Assembly (NCBI GenBank): GCA_037179385.1
Contig: CM074200.1
Span: 35,219,884-35,283,883, forward strand
DNA from: Holothuria scabra
Taxonomy: Eukaryota; Echinodermata; Holothuroidea; Aspidochirotida; Holothuriidae
Reading direction: 5' to 3'
DNA length: 64,000 bases
The position numbers and the translations under genes were made by a program. The notes beneath the pieces are model-generated. The model did not search any database. It saw nothing but the letters and a program-made list of their open reading frames with translations, and was not told where the DNA came from. Below are positions 11,555 to 23,800 of the stretch, piece by piece; position 1 is the stretch's first letter, and each line of letters begins with the position of its first letter.

Positions 11555-13540
11555 CAGGGTTCTCACTAACCCGAGCTCCCGAGTCCCTGACGCACGAGTT
11601 CGACTCGAGACTCTTGAAAAAATCCTGTGCGTCCCAGGGACGCACGGGATTTGCTTGCTAAACGCATGTAAAATTTTGGCAAGAAGGCATAGAAAGTTTT
11701 GTGTTGAAAAGTTCACACGATCCCATTGCTTTGAAATGTTCATTGTCTATGTTACTTCACAAAATGTAGGAAAACTTTCTCCAACTAGACCGATTGTTTG
11801 ACTGATCATCTCTTGATCATATCCGTTGTCGGTAAATAATTTGGGTCGGTAAATAATTTGCTTCGGTAAAATTCTGCCATTCAACCGATCATTACCATCG
11901 ATTATTTGAAAACTGGAAAATGGGCTAAATATACTTGAAATTTGTATTTAGTTTCGTTAAAATTCCCGTTAATACTCAATCCTTTAACATCCCGCCAAAA
12001 CGGGATGCACTGATAATCACAAAAGTATAAATTGTACCCCTGCCATGGGAATGATCGTTTGATATTTTCCGATATAACCCGGTAGTATTACCTGGAATTA
12101 GATTTAGAATTGCACTCAAGGTGCATTCCTTGCTGTCTTGCAGAAAGGGCCACGTAAGTTGCTGTGCAAACTGTTCTGCACAAAACACATAGTAGCCTAC
12201 GGACTATCTAGCTGCAGTGTTTCGCCATTTTTTTTTTCAATCCCCAAGCTTTGCATACATGTCTGTACGTTTTGTACACGTACCTAGCACATAGAACCTT
12301 GTGAAGTTCGGTGGTTATTATCTTACATAAATTAAGCCATTACCAGCATTCCGTCCATAATGTTGTTTACAGTGGGGCTTATGCAATGTTATCATACAAC
12401 GTCTTTGCAAACGAAAACAGTGATGCACGTGGTCTCATGCAGCAAACTACTTGGCCCATGCATGCAGTAAACTTACGACGTGAGTGTCCGTTTTTACCAC
12501 CAAATAGGGCATCATGTTTTGCTCGGTGACATCATATGCATAGGTTCCATTGAGAAATTTAAATTGGCCCCTGCATCGCGATTGGTGCATTTGCGTTGAT
12601 TCTAGCCAGCCAATCACAACTCGTGCCTTTGCTTATGTGATTTAGTGTGGGAAAATACTCAGCCTGTAGACAAGTTTTCCCGTTGAGTTTGTGTTACGAC
12701 GGTAGCACTTGACATGCTTATATAGCCGTCTAGGGAAGCCGGGCGAGCGTCGTGCTAAATTCACCTAGAAACGGCATCACAAATCTCTGCGCGGATTTGT
12801 CGGGGTCTGACTTAGGTGCATTTCAGTTGTATATTCTTTTTAAACAAGACGTAAGTTTTGGGCAAGAAATGCTTAAAATATGCAAGGATATCTATATCCA
12901 AAAGGAACCATAAGATACGTCAATCGGGTGCAATTGTTTTGTTGCCCAGAACTGCTAAGATTTTCATGATTGCTCTTGGGTTAAAGCGGGAGAGTAGCTA
13001 GTACAGTATGTAACGCAACTACAAAGCAGTACAGTAGAATGCAAATGTTCCGACATAATTGGGGGATGAAAACTAGACAGAACATGATGTTGGCCTTAGA
13101 ACTAAATTATGAAAGGGCATATGACACCGACTGCAAACAATTCTACTGTATTAACTGTTGATTTGTATCTCCACTTTTTAAGCGAAAATATTACACCTAC
13201 AAAAACAATATCCGGTTCGTGAGACTAACGGAACTATTCCCAATATCTTCCATCATGAACTGGTTATGGTAATACGATATGGTACAGTACGCGTAACATG
13301 TGACTTCCCTCTTTCTAACAATGGGTAATTGGCATCTAGCCGATTGTTAAATGAAATAGTCCGTACACGACAGAAAATCTGAATGGAAATTGCGGAGCGT
13401 CACGGATTACTGCATTTTTGTTGATGCTTTACTTGGGACTCTTCCAAAAAATATGGGACCCTCAGAAATATGGTGGGACTCTTGAAAAAAAAGTTGAGGG
13501 TTCAGGGACTCTTGGGTTTGGGAGCCTAATGAGAACACTG
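11555..13540. mobile_element. hAT-like TIR element, 1986 bp
   Basis: The left end CAGGGTTCTCACTAACC (11555 on, through GAGTCCCTGA at 11590) matches the reverse complement of 13502-13540, which starts TCAGGGACTC and ends GAGAACACTG. CAG(G/T)GTTCTCA termini are typical of hAT elements (family knowledge). The flanks are ATT runs, so the target duplication cannot be resolved. No transposase was recognised. The interior is more CpG-rich than its surroundings. Confidence 0.8.
12560..12850 (+). promoter_or_regulatory. Promoter-like segment inside the hAT-like element
   Basis: Three CCAAT-type boxes (ATTGG at 12563 and 12581, CCAAT at 12610), a TATA-like TTATATAG at 12718-12725, a CpG-richer stretch, and a consensus 5' splice site GAC|GTAAGT with its GT at 12851 occur in promoter-to-first-exon order. 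It could drive the element's lost transposase, or it could supply a non-coding first exon for the setdb1 gene downstream. Nothing in the sequence proves transcription. Confidence 0.25.
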
Positions 13541-14017
13541 ATTATTATTATTATGTTAGGTATACAGATTTGACATGTTGAGAGAAAGAACCCTATTGTT
13601 TCTGGTAGAGGTCAAATGTCATTTGAGGTCACCACAGTAAAATTGCTAAAACACCAAAATGGCTTGTAAACACAATATCTCCAGATAAGAGTGACCGATG
13701 CCCTTCATATTTGGTATATAGATTTTTCATGTTGAGAGAAAGAGGCCCATTGTTTTCCGTAGAGGTCAAAGGTCATTTGAGGTCACCAGTGGTAAAATTG
13801 CAAAATTTCTGTGCCTAAAATGTAAAGAAAAATCTATCAAACACTGTCAATTTGAAAGCAGGTAAGCTATTTGATGGCAAGGAATCACTAAGCCTTTTGG
13901 CTTTCTGGTCTAAAAGATGCTTGAGCCAACAGTCCTTGATCAAGGATCCCTTAATTTTGCACACAACGCTAGTTAAACTGACTGTCCTGTAGGTTAGTTA
14001 GACAGAATTTAACGGCC

Positions 14018-14246
14018 CAGTTTCCAACCAGTTGGTCAAGGCGAGCCGGCCAAAGCCTTTTTTCCTGTTGTGGTTCACTGGCTTGTTCTCCCTACTCCAT
14101 TACTGATGCTGAGCACCAAGCACAATGTCAGTAGGTTCCGTTTTTAAAGCCTACAGTTTGACCCAGCCGGAACTCAAACTCCCAACCTCCTGACTGGAAG
14201 TCAGATGCTCTATTAAACCACCTGACCATGCAGCTGGTCAACCTGT
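14018..14246 (-). mobile_element. tRNA-derived SINE (antisense)
   Basis: On the minus strand it reads GCATGGTCAGGTGGTTTAAT (A-box-like part), AGAGCATCTGACTTCC, then GGGAGTTTGAGTTCC (B-box-like). The body has GGAACCTACTGAC, GTGCTTGGTGCTCAGCAT and CCAACTGGTTGG. The same order is seen in the + copies at 22403 and 39500. Confidence 0.75.
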
Positions 14247-14660
14247 AGGGTTGAGCCATATAAGGGCACTGACATCAGTACCGGTACTAGAGGTACAGGT
14301 AATGAAAATACCAAAGATATTTGGTGTGTTACTAACACCAGTTCTTGAAAAAAAAAAAGGTACTGGAAAAAAATTGCAAGTGCTCATTATTTTCGTTAAC
14401 AAAAATAACTGTTAGATTGTGTGGATGATTAAAATATTTGCACAAACATCAAGAGCAGAGGTTCCTGCACAGTTAATTATTAATCCAATCAAACACCCAG
14501 ATGCATTAATGTGCAGGATAACCTTGGGGCCATGGGTGGCTTAGGTTCTTTCCCACCCAACTTCCCTATCCGATAGTTGAGAACCAGTACTGCCTCAATA
14601 CTGGTTCTTTGTTTTACAATACTGGTACCAATATTTTCATGGTACTGCCCAACCCTGCTG
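14247..14660. mobile_element. Possible short TIR element
   Basis: The left TAGGGTTGAGCCATA with CAGTACC and ATGAAAATAC faces the right TATTTTCATGGTACTGCCC and AACCCTG. These are imperfect inverted repeats. CAGGGTTGGGC-type ends are common in hAT MITEs. The left end is one base off consensus and no target duplication is clear. Confidence 0.45.
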
Positions 14661-14685
14661 GCCTATAATTACAAGGTGAGATCAG

Positions 14686-16508
14686 ATTCCCTTTTTGATT
14701 CCTTGCGGAAGGCAGGCAAGGAATCTATGTGATGGTGATGTTGTGTGTAAGTGTGTGTGTGGGTGTGTGTGTGTGTGTGACGCTTTGGCTTGTAAACACG
14801 ATATCTCAAGAAGGGTAAGTGTGACTAATCTCATATTTGGTGTGTGGGTTGGCCATATTGAGTAGATGATCCCTATTGTTTTTGGTGGCGGTCAAAGGTC
14901 ATTTGGGGTCATGAGATGTCAAAAGGTAAAAACTTTGTAAACTCGATAACTCAAGAATGGTACATGTGGCTATGCTCATTTTTGGATGTGTTGGTTGTTC
15001 ATATTGAGTAGATGATCCCTATCGATTTTTGTGGAGGTCAAAGGTCATTTGGGGTCAAGAGAGGTCAAATTGTAAATTCCTCAGATATTGCTTGTAATCA
15101 CAGTATCTCAAGAAGAGTAAGTGCGACTCATCTCATATTTGGTGTGTGGGTTGGGCATATTGAGTAGATGATCCCTAATTATTTTTGGTGGCGGTCAAAG
15201 GTCATTTGGGGTCACAAGAGGTCAAAAGGTAAAAACTTTGTAAACACGATAACTGAAGAACGGTACATGTGGCTATGCTCATTTTGGGGTGTGTGGGTTG
15301 TTCATATTGAGTAGATTATCCCTATCGATTTTTGCTGAGGTCAAATGTCATTTGGGGTCAAGAGAGGTCAAATTGTAAATTCCTTAGAAATTGCTTGTAA
15401 ACACGGTATCTCAAGAAGAGTAAGTGCGACTCATCTCATATTTGATGTGTGGGTTGGCCATATTGAGTAGATGATCCCTAATTGTTTTTGGTGGCGGTCA
15501 AAGGTCATTTGGGGTCACAAGAGGTCAAAAGGTCAAAACTTTGTAAACTCGATAACTGAAGAACGGTACATTTGACTATGCTCATATTTGGGGTGTGTGG
15601 GTTGATTATATTAGATAGATGATCCCTATTGTTTTTGATGGAGGTCAAAGGTCATTTGGGGTCAATAGAGGTCAAATTGTAAATTCCTTAGAAATTGCTT
15701 GAAAACACGGTATCTCAAGATGGGTAAGTGTGACTAATCTCATATTTGGTGTGTGGGTTGGCCATATTGAGTAGATGATCCCTATTGTTTGTGGTGAAGG
15801 TCAAAGGTCATTTGGGGTCTCAAGAGGTCGAAGGGTCAAAATGTTGTAAATACGATATTTCAAGAACCATTTGAATATGCTCATATTTGGTGTGTAGGTC
15901 TGCCATATAAAGTTGATGATCCCTATCGATTTTGGTGGAGGGTCAAAGGTCATATGGGGTCACGAGAGGTCAAAAGGTCCAAACATTTTTAACATTATCT
16001 CAAGAACTGTACATTTGACTCTACTCATATTTGGCGTGTAGGTTGGCTGTATTGAGTAGATGGTCTCTATAGTTTATGGTGGAGGTTAAAGGTCGTTTGG
16101 GGTCAGGAAAGGTCAAAGGGTCAAAAGGTTGTACACACAATATTTGAAGAACCGTACATTTGACTATGCTCATATCTGTTGTGTAGGTTGGACATGTTGA
16201 GTAGATGATCCCTGTCGATTTTCCTGGAGGTCAAAGGTCATTTGGGGTCATGAGAGGTCAAATGGTAAATTTCCCATTGTTGGAGTCTGAGATACTGCAA
16301 AATTTCACACATAGTATGTGGATGTGATGCCATTAGCAGAACCCTAGTTCTTGTAGAAAACTTCGATTCCTTGCATGTATACTTTGTGGGTACATTATGG
16401 AGCACTGTCAAATTGAAAAACATTACGAAGCACTGTCAATTTGAAAAAAAAAGAAGATAGGCTAAAATTTCAGTGGCAAGGAATCAATAAGCCTTTTGGC
16501 TTTCTGGT
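14686..16508 (+). repeat. Tandem array 2, ~150-bp units in a ~303-bp dimer, AGGTCA-rich
   Basis: Cores of the form GGTCAAAGGTCATTTGGGGTCA lie near 14889, 15036, 15192, 15338 (one mismatch), 15496, 15644, 15798, 15943, 16084 and 16226. Spacing alternates about 146 and 156 bp, so the true repeat is a dimer of about 302-304 bp, clearest between 14889 and 15798. A GT-rich tract (14741-14780) opens the array. GATTCCTTGC near 14697 and GCAAGGAATC near 16477 bracket it as an inverted pair. The tail AAGCCTTTTGGCTTTCTGG is shared with array 1, so both belong to one dispersed family. Confidence 0.85.
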
Positions 16509-16649
16509 TGAAAATTGGACTGGCATTAGCAACCCTTCAGTTAGCAGGGACAAAATTTGAGTCTAGACATTTATGAAAAATAATTGATAGTGAAACTAAT
16601 AAAATCCCAGAGCATTCATGATGTATTGCAGCTGAATAGGCTTGCAAGC

Positions 16650-17154
16650 AGTGATTTTCAATTCTCAATTGGCGCAACCTTTTGATTGACATCAAATTCA
16701 AAAATTGCAGAGTAGTTCATATCACAATAACCACACAACATGTACTGAAATGGTTTTGAATATGTGGGTCTTGCATAGGCTACTCACCAGGTTTTGCCCT
16801 GAAACATTAAAGAGGGATTGTGTCTGGATGAGGATCAGTTTTAGGCAGTAGTGGGAGGAGTAGTGGGAGGGGCTAGACGTACTCAGGCTGCCAGATTTCA
16901 CAAGAATGATTGTTTCCCATTGCATGGTTGTCCTGTGGTGAAGAAATCATGGAACCCAAAAACTGGTTACCTTCAATCAGTTACCACCCATACATTTTTT
17001 TAACAGAATCCAAAAGTGGATTCCCATGGGTTCCCATGGTGAAAAATGATGGACCCTACAAATGGGTTCCCATGATTTTTGAAATCCAACGGCTTGGGTA
17101 CTGAAGGTTGGGAGATTTTGGAACTGTCTGGGTGATGAATAAATGCCTTTAAAG
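16650..17154 (-). mobile_element. MITE, TTTAAAGG family, copy C (reverse, expanded)
   Basis: It contains TTGTGTCTGGATGAGGATCA and GTGGGAGGGGCTAGA, and ends GGAACTGTCTGGGTGATGAA with TGCCTTTAAAG at 17154. About 200 bp of unrelated sequence (around 16880-17100) sits between GGGGCTAGA and the terminal repeat. The left terminus is decayed. Confidence 0.65.
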
Positions 17155-17670
17155 TGCAAGAACAGTCCCTGTAACTTGAAGGAGTGTAGTACACTGTTCT
17201 GTTTCGTGATTGGCTCTTGAGAGTCATGTGACAGTATGTTTTTACCTCAAATGTGAAATTATACTTGAAGTAACTGCTTGGTTTACTTTGAATACGCCAC
17301 ATTGAGGTCCTGAAGAAAAATACTTTGAAGAGAAATGAAAATAAAATTTGGGGATTTATCTGTTGCTTTGAGATAAGTTTTGGAAGATTGCTCTGCCCAT
17401 CTGCCCATAAGCTTCATTATCTACATCACCAAGAATGTGACCTATAAATTGTTCATATGTAAGAGATACCCTCAAGGTATGGTTAGTGGAGTTAGTTAGC
17501 AGTACACTCGGTGGTGAAGACTACCAAAATTCGGTTGTGGTTTACCTGTGCTTCTTGAGTCAGCTGAATAAGTACAATCCTTTTGCTCTTTAAAAGTTTA
17601 TAGGAACACATTTCAGAATTAAAAAATTGCATGACTTTGGATGACACCGCATGTTTTATCATTTCCTCAG
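17155..17670. other. Sequence upstream of the first recognised exon; nothing else seen
   Basis: AT-rich, ending in the pyrimidine-containing acceptor ATTTCCTCAG at 17661-17670. No promoter is recognised. Confidence 0.5.
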
Positions 17671-17842
17671 GTCTCTGTGACTAGTGTACCTTTGAAAGCG
17701 TGATCAATGGCCTAATGTTTTCTGCTCAAAATGCTGCAGAACGTGGTTGGAAAAGCAGTGGCTGATTTTAAGAGGAAGCTGGCTTCTGATAAGCTTCAAC
17801 AGGATTACAAGGAACTTGCAGAAGAGGTGAAGAAATCAGAAG
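17671..17842 (+). CDS. setdb1: setdb1 first recognised exon: 5' UTR plus codons 1-37
   Basis: The acceptor ATTTCCTCAG ends at 17670 and the donor is GAAG|GTAATA. The start is placed at ATG 17731 (A at -3). An in-frame TAA at 17713 precludes an upstream in-frame start in this exon, and the following 37 codons are open. They encode a lysine/glutamate-rich helix (DFKRKLASDKLQQ, then ELAEEVKKSE). The alternative is that the AG at 17738-17739 is an acceptor and the real start lies further 5'. The exon ends in phase 1. Confidence 0.75.
17707..17765 (+). promoter_or_regulatory. Two upstream ORFs before the main start
   Basis: ATG GCC TAA at 17707-17715 is a two-codon uORF. Its last A opens a second ATG at 17715, whose 16-codon frame reads across the main ATG and stops at TGA 17763-17765, overlapping setdb1 out of frame. 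If 17671-17730 is 5' UTR, both would lower initiation at 17731. Confidence 0.5.
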
Positions 17843-20800
17843 GTAATATGAGAAATGACATAAATGTTGAAGCAGAATTGTAAACCATATTCTTTTTTCC
17901 AGTCCAAATTGATGGTGCCCTTGGCCAAAGTTACATGTGGGTTCAGTTGGGCAAAAGTTTGCTTCAAAGCCCCTATTAGATGCTGTACAATATGAAGGAT
18001 TTAAAGACAACAGTATTTATTTGTGTAAGTTCAAAACATTTTTACAGTGGTGTCCTCTTTTTAAAAAATCATGGTACTGACATTTTTCTATTTTTATGGA
18101 AATTAAAAGGGGGAGGATTTTACCCTCCTTTTCTGAAAAGTAAGTGAGGGCAGAGAGTGGACAAATCCCCTCTGACAGAACACTGAAAAGAAAGTTGTAT
18201 TGCAGGCACTAGTAGTTGGTAGACCCTACCTTTTCTGGTTGACTCTAGAGGTCACGGATCACAACTGGCATTATGAAATAAAAGGGCGTTATATTAACTG
18301 TAGTTGTGAACAGTAGGTGCATCAAAGAAATTGTTCTATGACTTGAATGTTAACATTGAAATAACAATACAAAATTAGTCTAAGGGGAAGGTGCTGGACT
18401 AATCATACTCATTATCAGTATTAACATGTGATAGTACCCTTAAACAATTTCATTAAGTTGTCAATATCAACTCAGTGAGCCCCTTTAAGTGCCATTTCCT
18501 GCAGTCTGAGAGGCATTTTTTGCTAAAAATTTTTTGGACATGAAAGGACGGCCAACCAATGGTGGCACATAGAACACTGAGGTGGCATCATTCCTGCTTG
18601 CCCCACCAATCAAGACTTCCCACTCTCAGCCCCCCTCCTCAATTGAAAAAGTCTGGTTATGCCACTGTACCATAAATAGTCACTCAACAAAATGTAAACC
18701 TATATCTCCAGTGTTCAATGAAAGAAAGACCATTTATTCTCTGTTTAAAACTTAAGAGACCAGTGAATTTATTCAATGTTGAAGTTACATTATTTAGATG
18801 CATGGAATTTGGAATTCCCACCTGCATGTCATTAATCTTTACAAGAGGTGGCATACAATTTTTTTCTCCACTGATTTGACACACTAAATTTAGTGCATTG
18901 TGTTACTATTGTATGTTAGTAAAGGTTTCAAAGACTAATGTTATTGTAGTATTCATTTATCTGTACCCAGTGTCAGTGAAGGCTGTTATTTTTTATTATC
19001 TCAATAAATAACTTGTATTGAGATATTGTCACACTAGCCAGCTAGTGTGGTTTAAATTTCTTTGAAGCAACAGGAAGAAAGATCTGTGGTCAGTATCGTT
19101 CAGAGTTTGAGCGCATGCTCTTTGAGTAAAGGACAGACAAAATTGAATATTTTGATACACAGAAAGTAATGGTTGCTAAGGATTTTTGGTTTTAATGAAA
19201 GAATGAGTTATGGTCCCTTTTGTTTTTGGTAGAGGTCAAAGCTAATTGGGTTCAGCAGGGGTTAAATATGAAAAGCTTTTTAATTCAGCGCATCAAGATA
19301 GCTCTTGGTCTGTGTGTCTGTCTGTCTGTCTGTCTTTCTTTTTTAATAGCTTTTTGGGATCTCAAGGTCAAAATATGAATGAAAACATTGTAAGGTGTAA
19401 ACACATCTCAAGGTACAGTAAGCAACTGAATGGATGCACATTATGATGAGAAGATGTTCCCTATTTTTGTTGGTGGAGGTCAAAGGTGATCTGGGATGAC
19501 AAAATTAATTTTTGAACATGCTAGTATAACATTTGAGTGAGAAGATATAGTATGATTTGAAATGAAACGTTTATGTATCATCGAAATCTCAATGCATTTT
19601 TGCATTCTGGTTAAGTTATTTTGGCAAATTGTAAGGTTTAAGACCTTCAGTTGTCAAGGAAACTGTCATTTCTTTGCACACTGCACTATGGTTTTTATAC
19701 CAGATACCTGTACTGAGAATGTTTATATTTTGTGGTTAAAATCTCAGACCTCAGAAGTTTGGCTTCACACCTCTAGTAAACCCAGCATGGAGTTAAGGTG
19801 TAAGATTAACTCACCTACAGTACTGTAGTCTGACCATAATTGAAGGCTCTGAAGCAGGTATTTGCTCAGTAATTATCTTGAGAGGAACAATCTTATAGTA
19901 GTTACAATTTGTATACAGTAGTTAGTGCACAAAATGTGTCCAAGAGGCAAAATTAAAAAGTTTTTTATCTTTTGATGAAAAACATGTACCCTAAGAGTGC
20001 AGTATATTGAGGTTAATTTAAGGATCTGAAACCTTGTCTTCATAATATTCTCAGAGTACAGTATTGAGATTCTGCAGCATTGCTGCTCTAGCTTTCATTT
20101 ATTGTTGGTTGGCTGATATAAGGATCGAAGCCAGAGTGATCAGAGTGTGGGACACAAATCATGTAATAGTCTCTAATTGTTGCACCACAATCAGTTGAAG
20201 CAGTGTATACTGTATACAAATTTTGGCCAAACCATGCTTCCCTCATGGCAGGAAACGGCACTCCAGGTCAGTGTCTTTTGTTGGTATACTTCATGTAAGC
20301 CAGAAGGGCTTCATTCCAGCATGAGTAGAGGTCCGCAAAAACCAGTGTTGGTTGTACAGTATCTACAACCCTGGTCGAGATATTCTATAGATTCTAATAT
20401 CATCCAAGCAATATTTCTTCTCCTGTGTGGCAAAACTGTTGTAAGATATACACTCAGGGTTTTCTTGGGGATGAATACAGTATGGTTAAGCGATCAGCTA
20501 AATGCAGAAATCCATTGCTTAATCTTAAATCGATTGCAATTTAGCCACTGATTTTTCAAAATGATTGTTAAGTGTAACCCAAAATTCATGGCTTTTGTTA
20601 CTAGTGATAATTTGAAGTTACCAATTGACTCAGTGATGATCACTAAAATGGATGTTAGTGAAATTGGTCCCTGGTCTATAGAGCTTGTTATGTGGTACTA
20701 GTCTGGTAAGTGATACCAGCTTTGATACTTTGGGAGGAATACTATCATTTCTTTAGTAGCTAGTTGAGTGCTGGTGGCAAATACAGTAGCGCAATCTTCT

Positions 20801-23800
20801 GGGAGATGGTAGCCAATTGGAGCCAGAATCTGTTAGATGTCCACTTTACCAAAAGAATGCCAGGAGAAATGCTTGTTCCACAAAATGTATTAAATATTTT
20901 ATGAATTGATAATGTACTGTAGGCGTAGAGTATTTCTCAAAACTGGTTACCATGCAGAATCTGTGATGTTGAGTGTTGATCCATTTGGTATTGAAAATTC
21001 CATAAAGTGTGATATTTGTAATATGCAGGTAGAGCAACAACAGTTTATCGTTTATTTACAGAAAACAGTGATGAAATCGAGAGGCTGCTAGAAACTCAAC
21101 TGGATGAAGTTAAAAAACTCAAGGAGAACTTTGAAAAAAGGTCAGAGATAAAAAGTAACCTGTTTCTTGTGTATTGTTTTCAATGTTATGTGTGATGTGT
21201 GTGTATTACACAAAAGGAAAGGAGGGGAGATGGACAAAAGAGATGGATTGGGGCAGGGAGGCAGAAAATAAATGCAATAAGGGCAACTGGTACATCCATC
21301 TATAAAAGTAAGTTTTAAGCTAGCTTTATACTTACCCCAAACACTCACTGCATATTGTACTCTGGGGAGAAGGGCAAAGATAGGGGAAATATCAACAAAA
21401 ATGAGGCAGTTGTTAGCTGCATGCTTGCCATGAAAAGATGTATCGGGGCATAGTGTCCAAAAAAGTTATACATCAGCAGAAAGTGGACAGCTCCTTACTT
21501 TCTTACATTTGGGAGATAAGGAAAATTGTAAACTTTTATACATATTCTGGGAGAGGGGAGGGGGTGGGTGAGAGGTAGGTCTTGGAAAATGCAGAAACTG
21601 ACCAGCTTTTGTAACTGCCATGAACAGCTACTTGGGGAGGACTGGTTGGGGAGTGGGGAGGGGATGGGAAAGTGTGAGGTAGGAGGACGTCAGATACAGT
21701 AATTGCCATTCACTTACTTGCAGATCATGTACAGTGATGAGGTGTGGAGGAGAGGATCATACAGAAAACGGATCAGTGGAAATTTTGTCAATATGAAGTT
21801 TGACTTTGTTACTTCTTGAGGCTCTGTCATTGTCCCCTATTGTTTGAAAAGGATTTATTACAGTATATTATCTCTGCATGAAAGTACAAAAAAGTACCTA
21901 GCAGAAATGGGAACTGGGATGATTATAGGGAGATTTAACCCTTTCAAGCCACTGTTGAGTTTGTGTTCAACCTTTATCTTTGTTCAAACATGTTGTCTAC
22001 CTCCTGTTGAAATTCTTTGTTACGGGTTAAATTTTCTATGCACTTACAGTATATGAAATTCATGATCACATGTTTACTTTATGCGTGGTAGCCCCCCCCC
22101 CCAAAAAAAAAAAAACTGGAATGTTTGGTTGTCTTTTCAGGAAAAATGAGACCTCAGAAAATGAGAAAAGTGACCCTACTCTTTTTACATCCAACATTAA
22201 TGAAAGCAACCCCTGGACTATACACGAACTATACGAGGAGTTAAAGGGCAGTAATTTCAACACAGAGGACCTGATAAAACATAAAAAACAGAAACTGAAT
22301 GGACATCCAAGGTTTGTCATTTAACTTGATACTAATTGATTCTTCTGACCATTTAAAGGTTTTTATGGGTTACTTGGACATTTGACAGATGTTGTGATTG
22401 CATGTTCAAGTGGTTAGAGCATCAGACTTGCACTTTAAAGGACGGGAGTTCGAATTCTGCCAAGTCATACCGAAGACAATAAAGACGGAACCTACTGCCA
22501 TTGTGCCTGGTGCTCAGCATTAGAACAAGCCAGTGAGCTAAAACTGGAAAAAATGCAGTTGGTTGGCCTGACTTATTAAAACCAAAACCAATTGGTCAGG
22601 TGCTCAAATAACTAACTCAGTGCAGAGAGGTCTTTTTCACAATGTTACTACATCTTTGTGCCTAGGGTCTGTGTGTTTGCATTTTACATATCTATTGCAC
22701 AATAGCTCTGATCATAAGCATGTCATTAATTGATGTTCACTCTTCATTGGCTAGAGTTTTGCAAATTGATTTTTTTATGACCAGAACTGTGAGTACCATT
22801 TTCAAACTCAGAGTAGAACTATTTCAGAGGAAATCACTGTTGCAGGATATTGTGTCATGTAGCAATATAAATGAATCCTAACAGCCAAATGAAGGTTAGA
22901 TTGGGGCCATTTACGGCAGACTATTATGCCTTTAATCTTCTCATTTCTTTCTTTTACAATAACACTTGCCAGGATGGCTGACAAGGGAAGGCAGATCATG
23001 GGTTTTGTAAAAAGCAAAGAATAACATGGCATATGGTAGATGTTGCCTTCTCTATTGAGATCTTGTTCTGTTTTCTGATTGGCTAGAATCTTTACAAAAT
23101 ATGTGAATAAAACATGTAATGGACAGCTAAACATACTAAAGAAGATTTGTACATTACTGAAAGCTACAGCTGTTATGTACATTTTGGTAGTTGGGGTTCG
23201 GTCATTTTTGATTGCTGCTTCTGCCATAGTACAGTAGTTCCACCCAATTTAGAACTTTCATACTCACCTATGGTCGGGTTTTGGATTGACAGCAGCATTT
23301 ATACAAGAGCATTAGGAAGATTAAATCCTGTAGGCTGCCCCTCCCATGATGGGCTATATGCGGATTTGTCTATAATGTGCTTTGATATCAGTTTGCCAAA
23401 TGAATTGTGACCAATTTGGAATTGGCCTGTTCAATTGAATATTAATTGAACTTGACTTAAAATGAGTGTTGTCATACACAGGTGCTCTGTCCTACCAGAC
23501 TTCCTACTGTATGGTGCAAACCTGCTCGAAAATCCATTTACAGTCAAACATTGAAGCATTGCAGGTTTCTTCTAAGTTCAACTGTCCTCGCCAACTTTGA
23601 TTCCTATGATGCATGTTATACTGGGAAGTTACAGTAGTATATAGGATTGAGCCAAGGGCACTTTACCTGTAACATACATGACAAATTTCTCACCCTATTA
23701 GATATGTCACCCCGAGTCCCCATTAAAAGCGATGTTTGTTGGGGTAATCAAATTTTACCCAACTTTTTACTTAGCTCACTCAAGCATGCTCCAGAAACCT

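Larger units (their letters stand above)
10640..13910 (+). repeat. Tandem array 1, ~155-bp units with AGGTCA direct repeats, interrupted by nested insertions
   Basis: It starts with a GT-rich tract (10650-10680) and GCTTGTAAACACGATATCT. Units of about 155 bp repeat GCTTGTAAACATGA...CATGTTGAG...CCTATTGTTTTTGG...AGGTCAAAGGTCATTTGAGG. Perfect AGGTCAAAGGTCA cores lie near 10946, 11102, 11256 and 13763. The array is split at about 11360-13552 by a LINE tail carrying a hAT-like element. It ends with GGCAAGGAATCACTAAGCC and TTTTGGCTTTCTGG, the same tail as array 2. Confidence 0.85.

Noticed and set aside
20177..20551. 124-codon open frame on + strand in a setdb1 intron
   Set aside because: No recognisable domain, no splice or promoter context, and composition like the surrounding intron.
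21021..21061. Acceptor ATATGCAG at 21028 as an earlier start for the second coding exon
   Set aside because: It would bring GTAGAGCAACAACAG into the exon with the wrong phase. The AG at 21060-21061 joins correctly.
22808..23227. 139-codon open frame on - strand
   Set aside because: No homology recognised. AT-rich intron sequence; chance frame.
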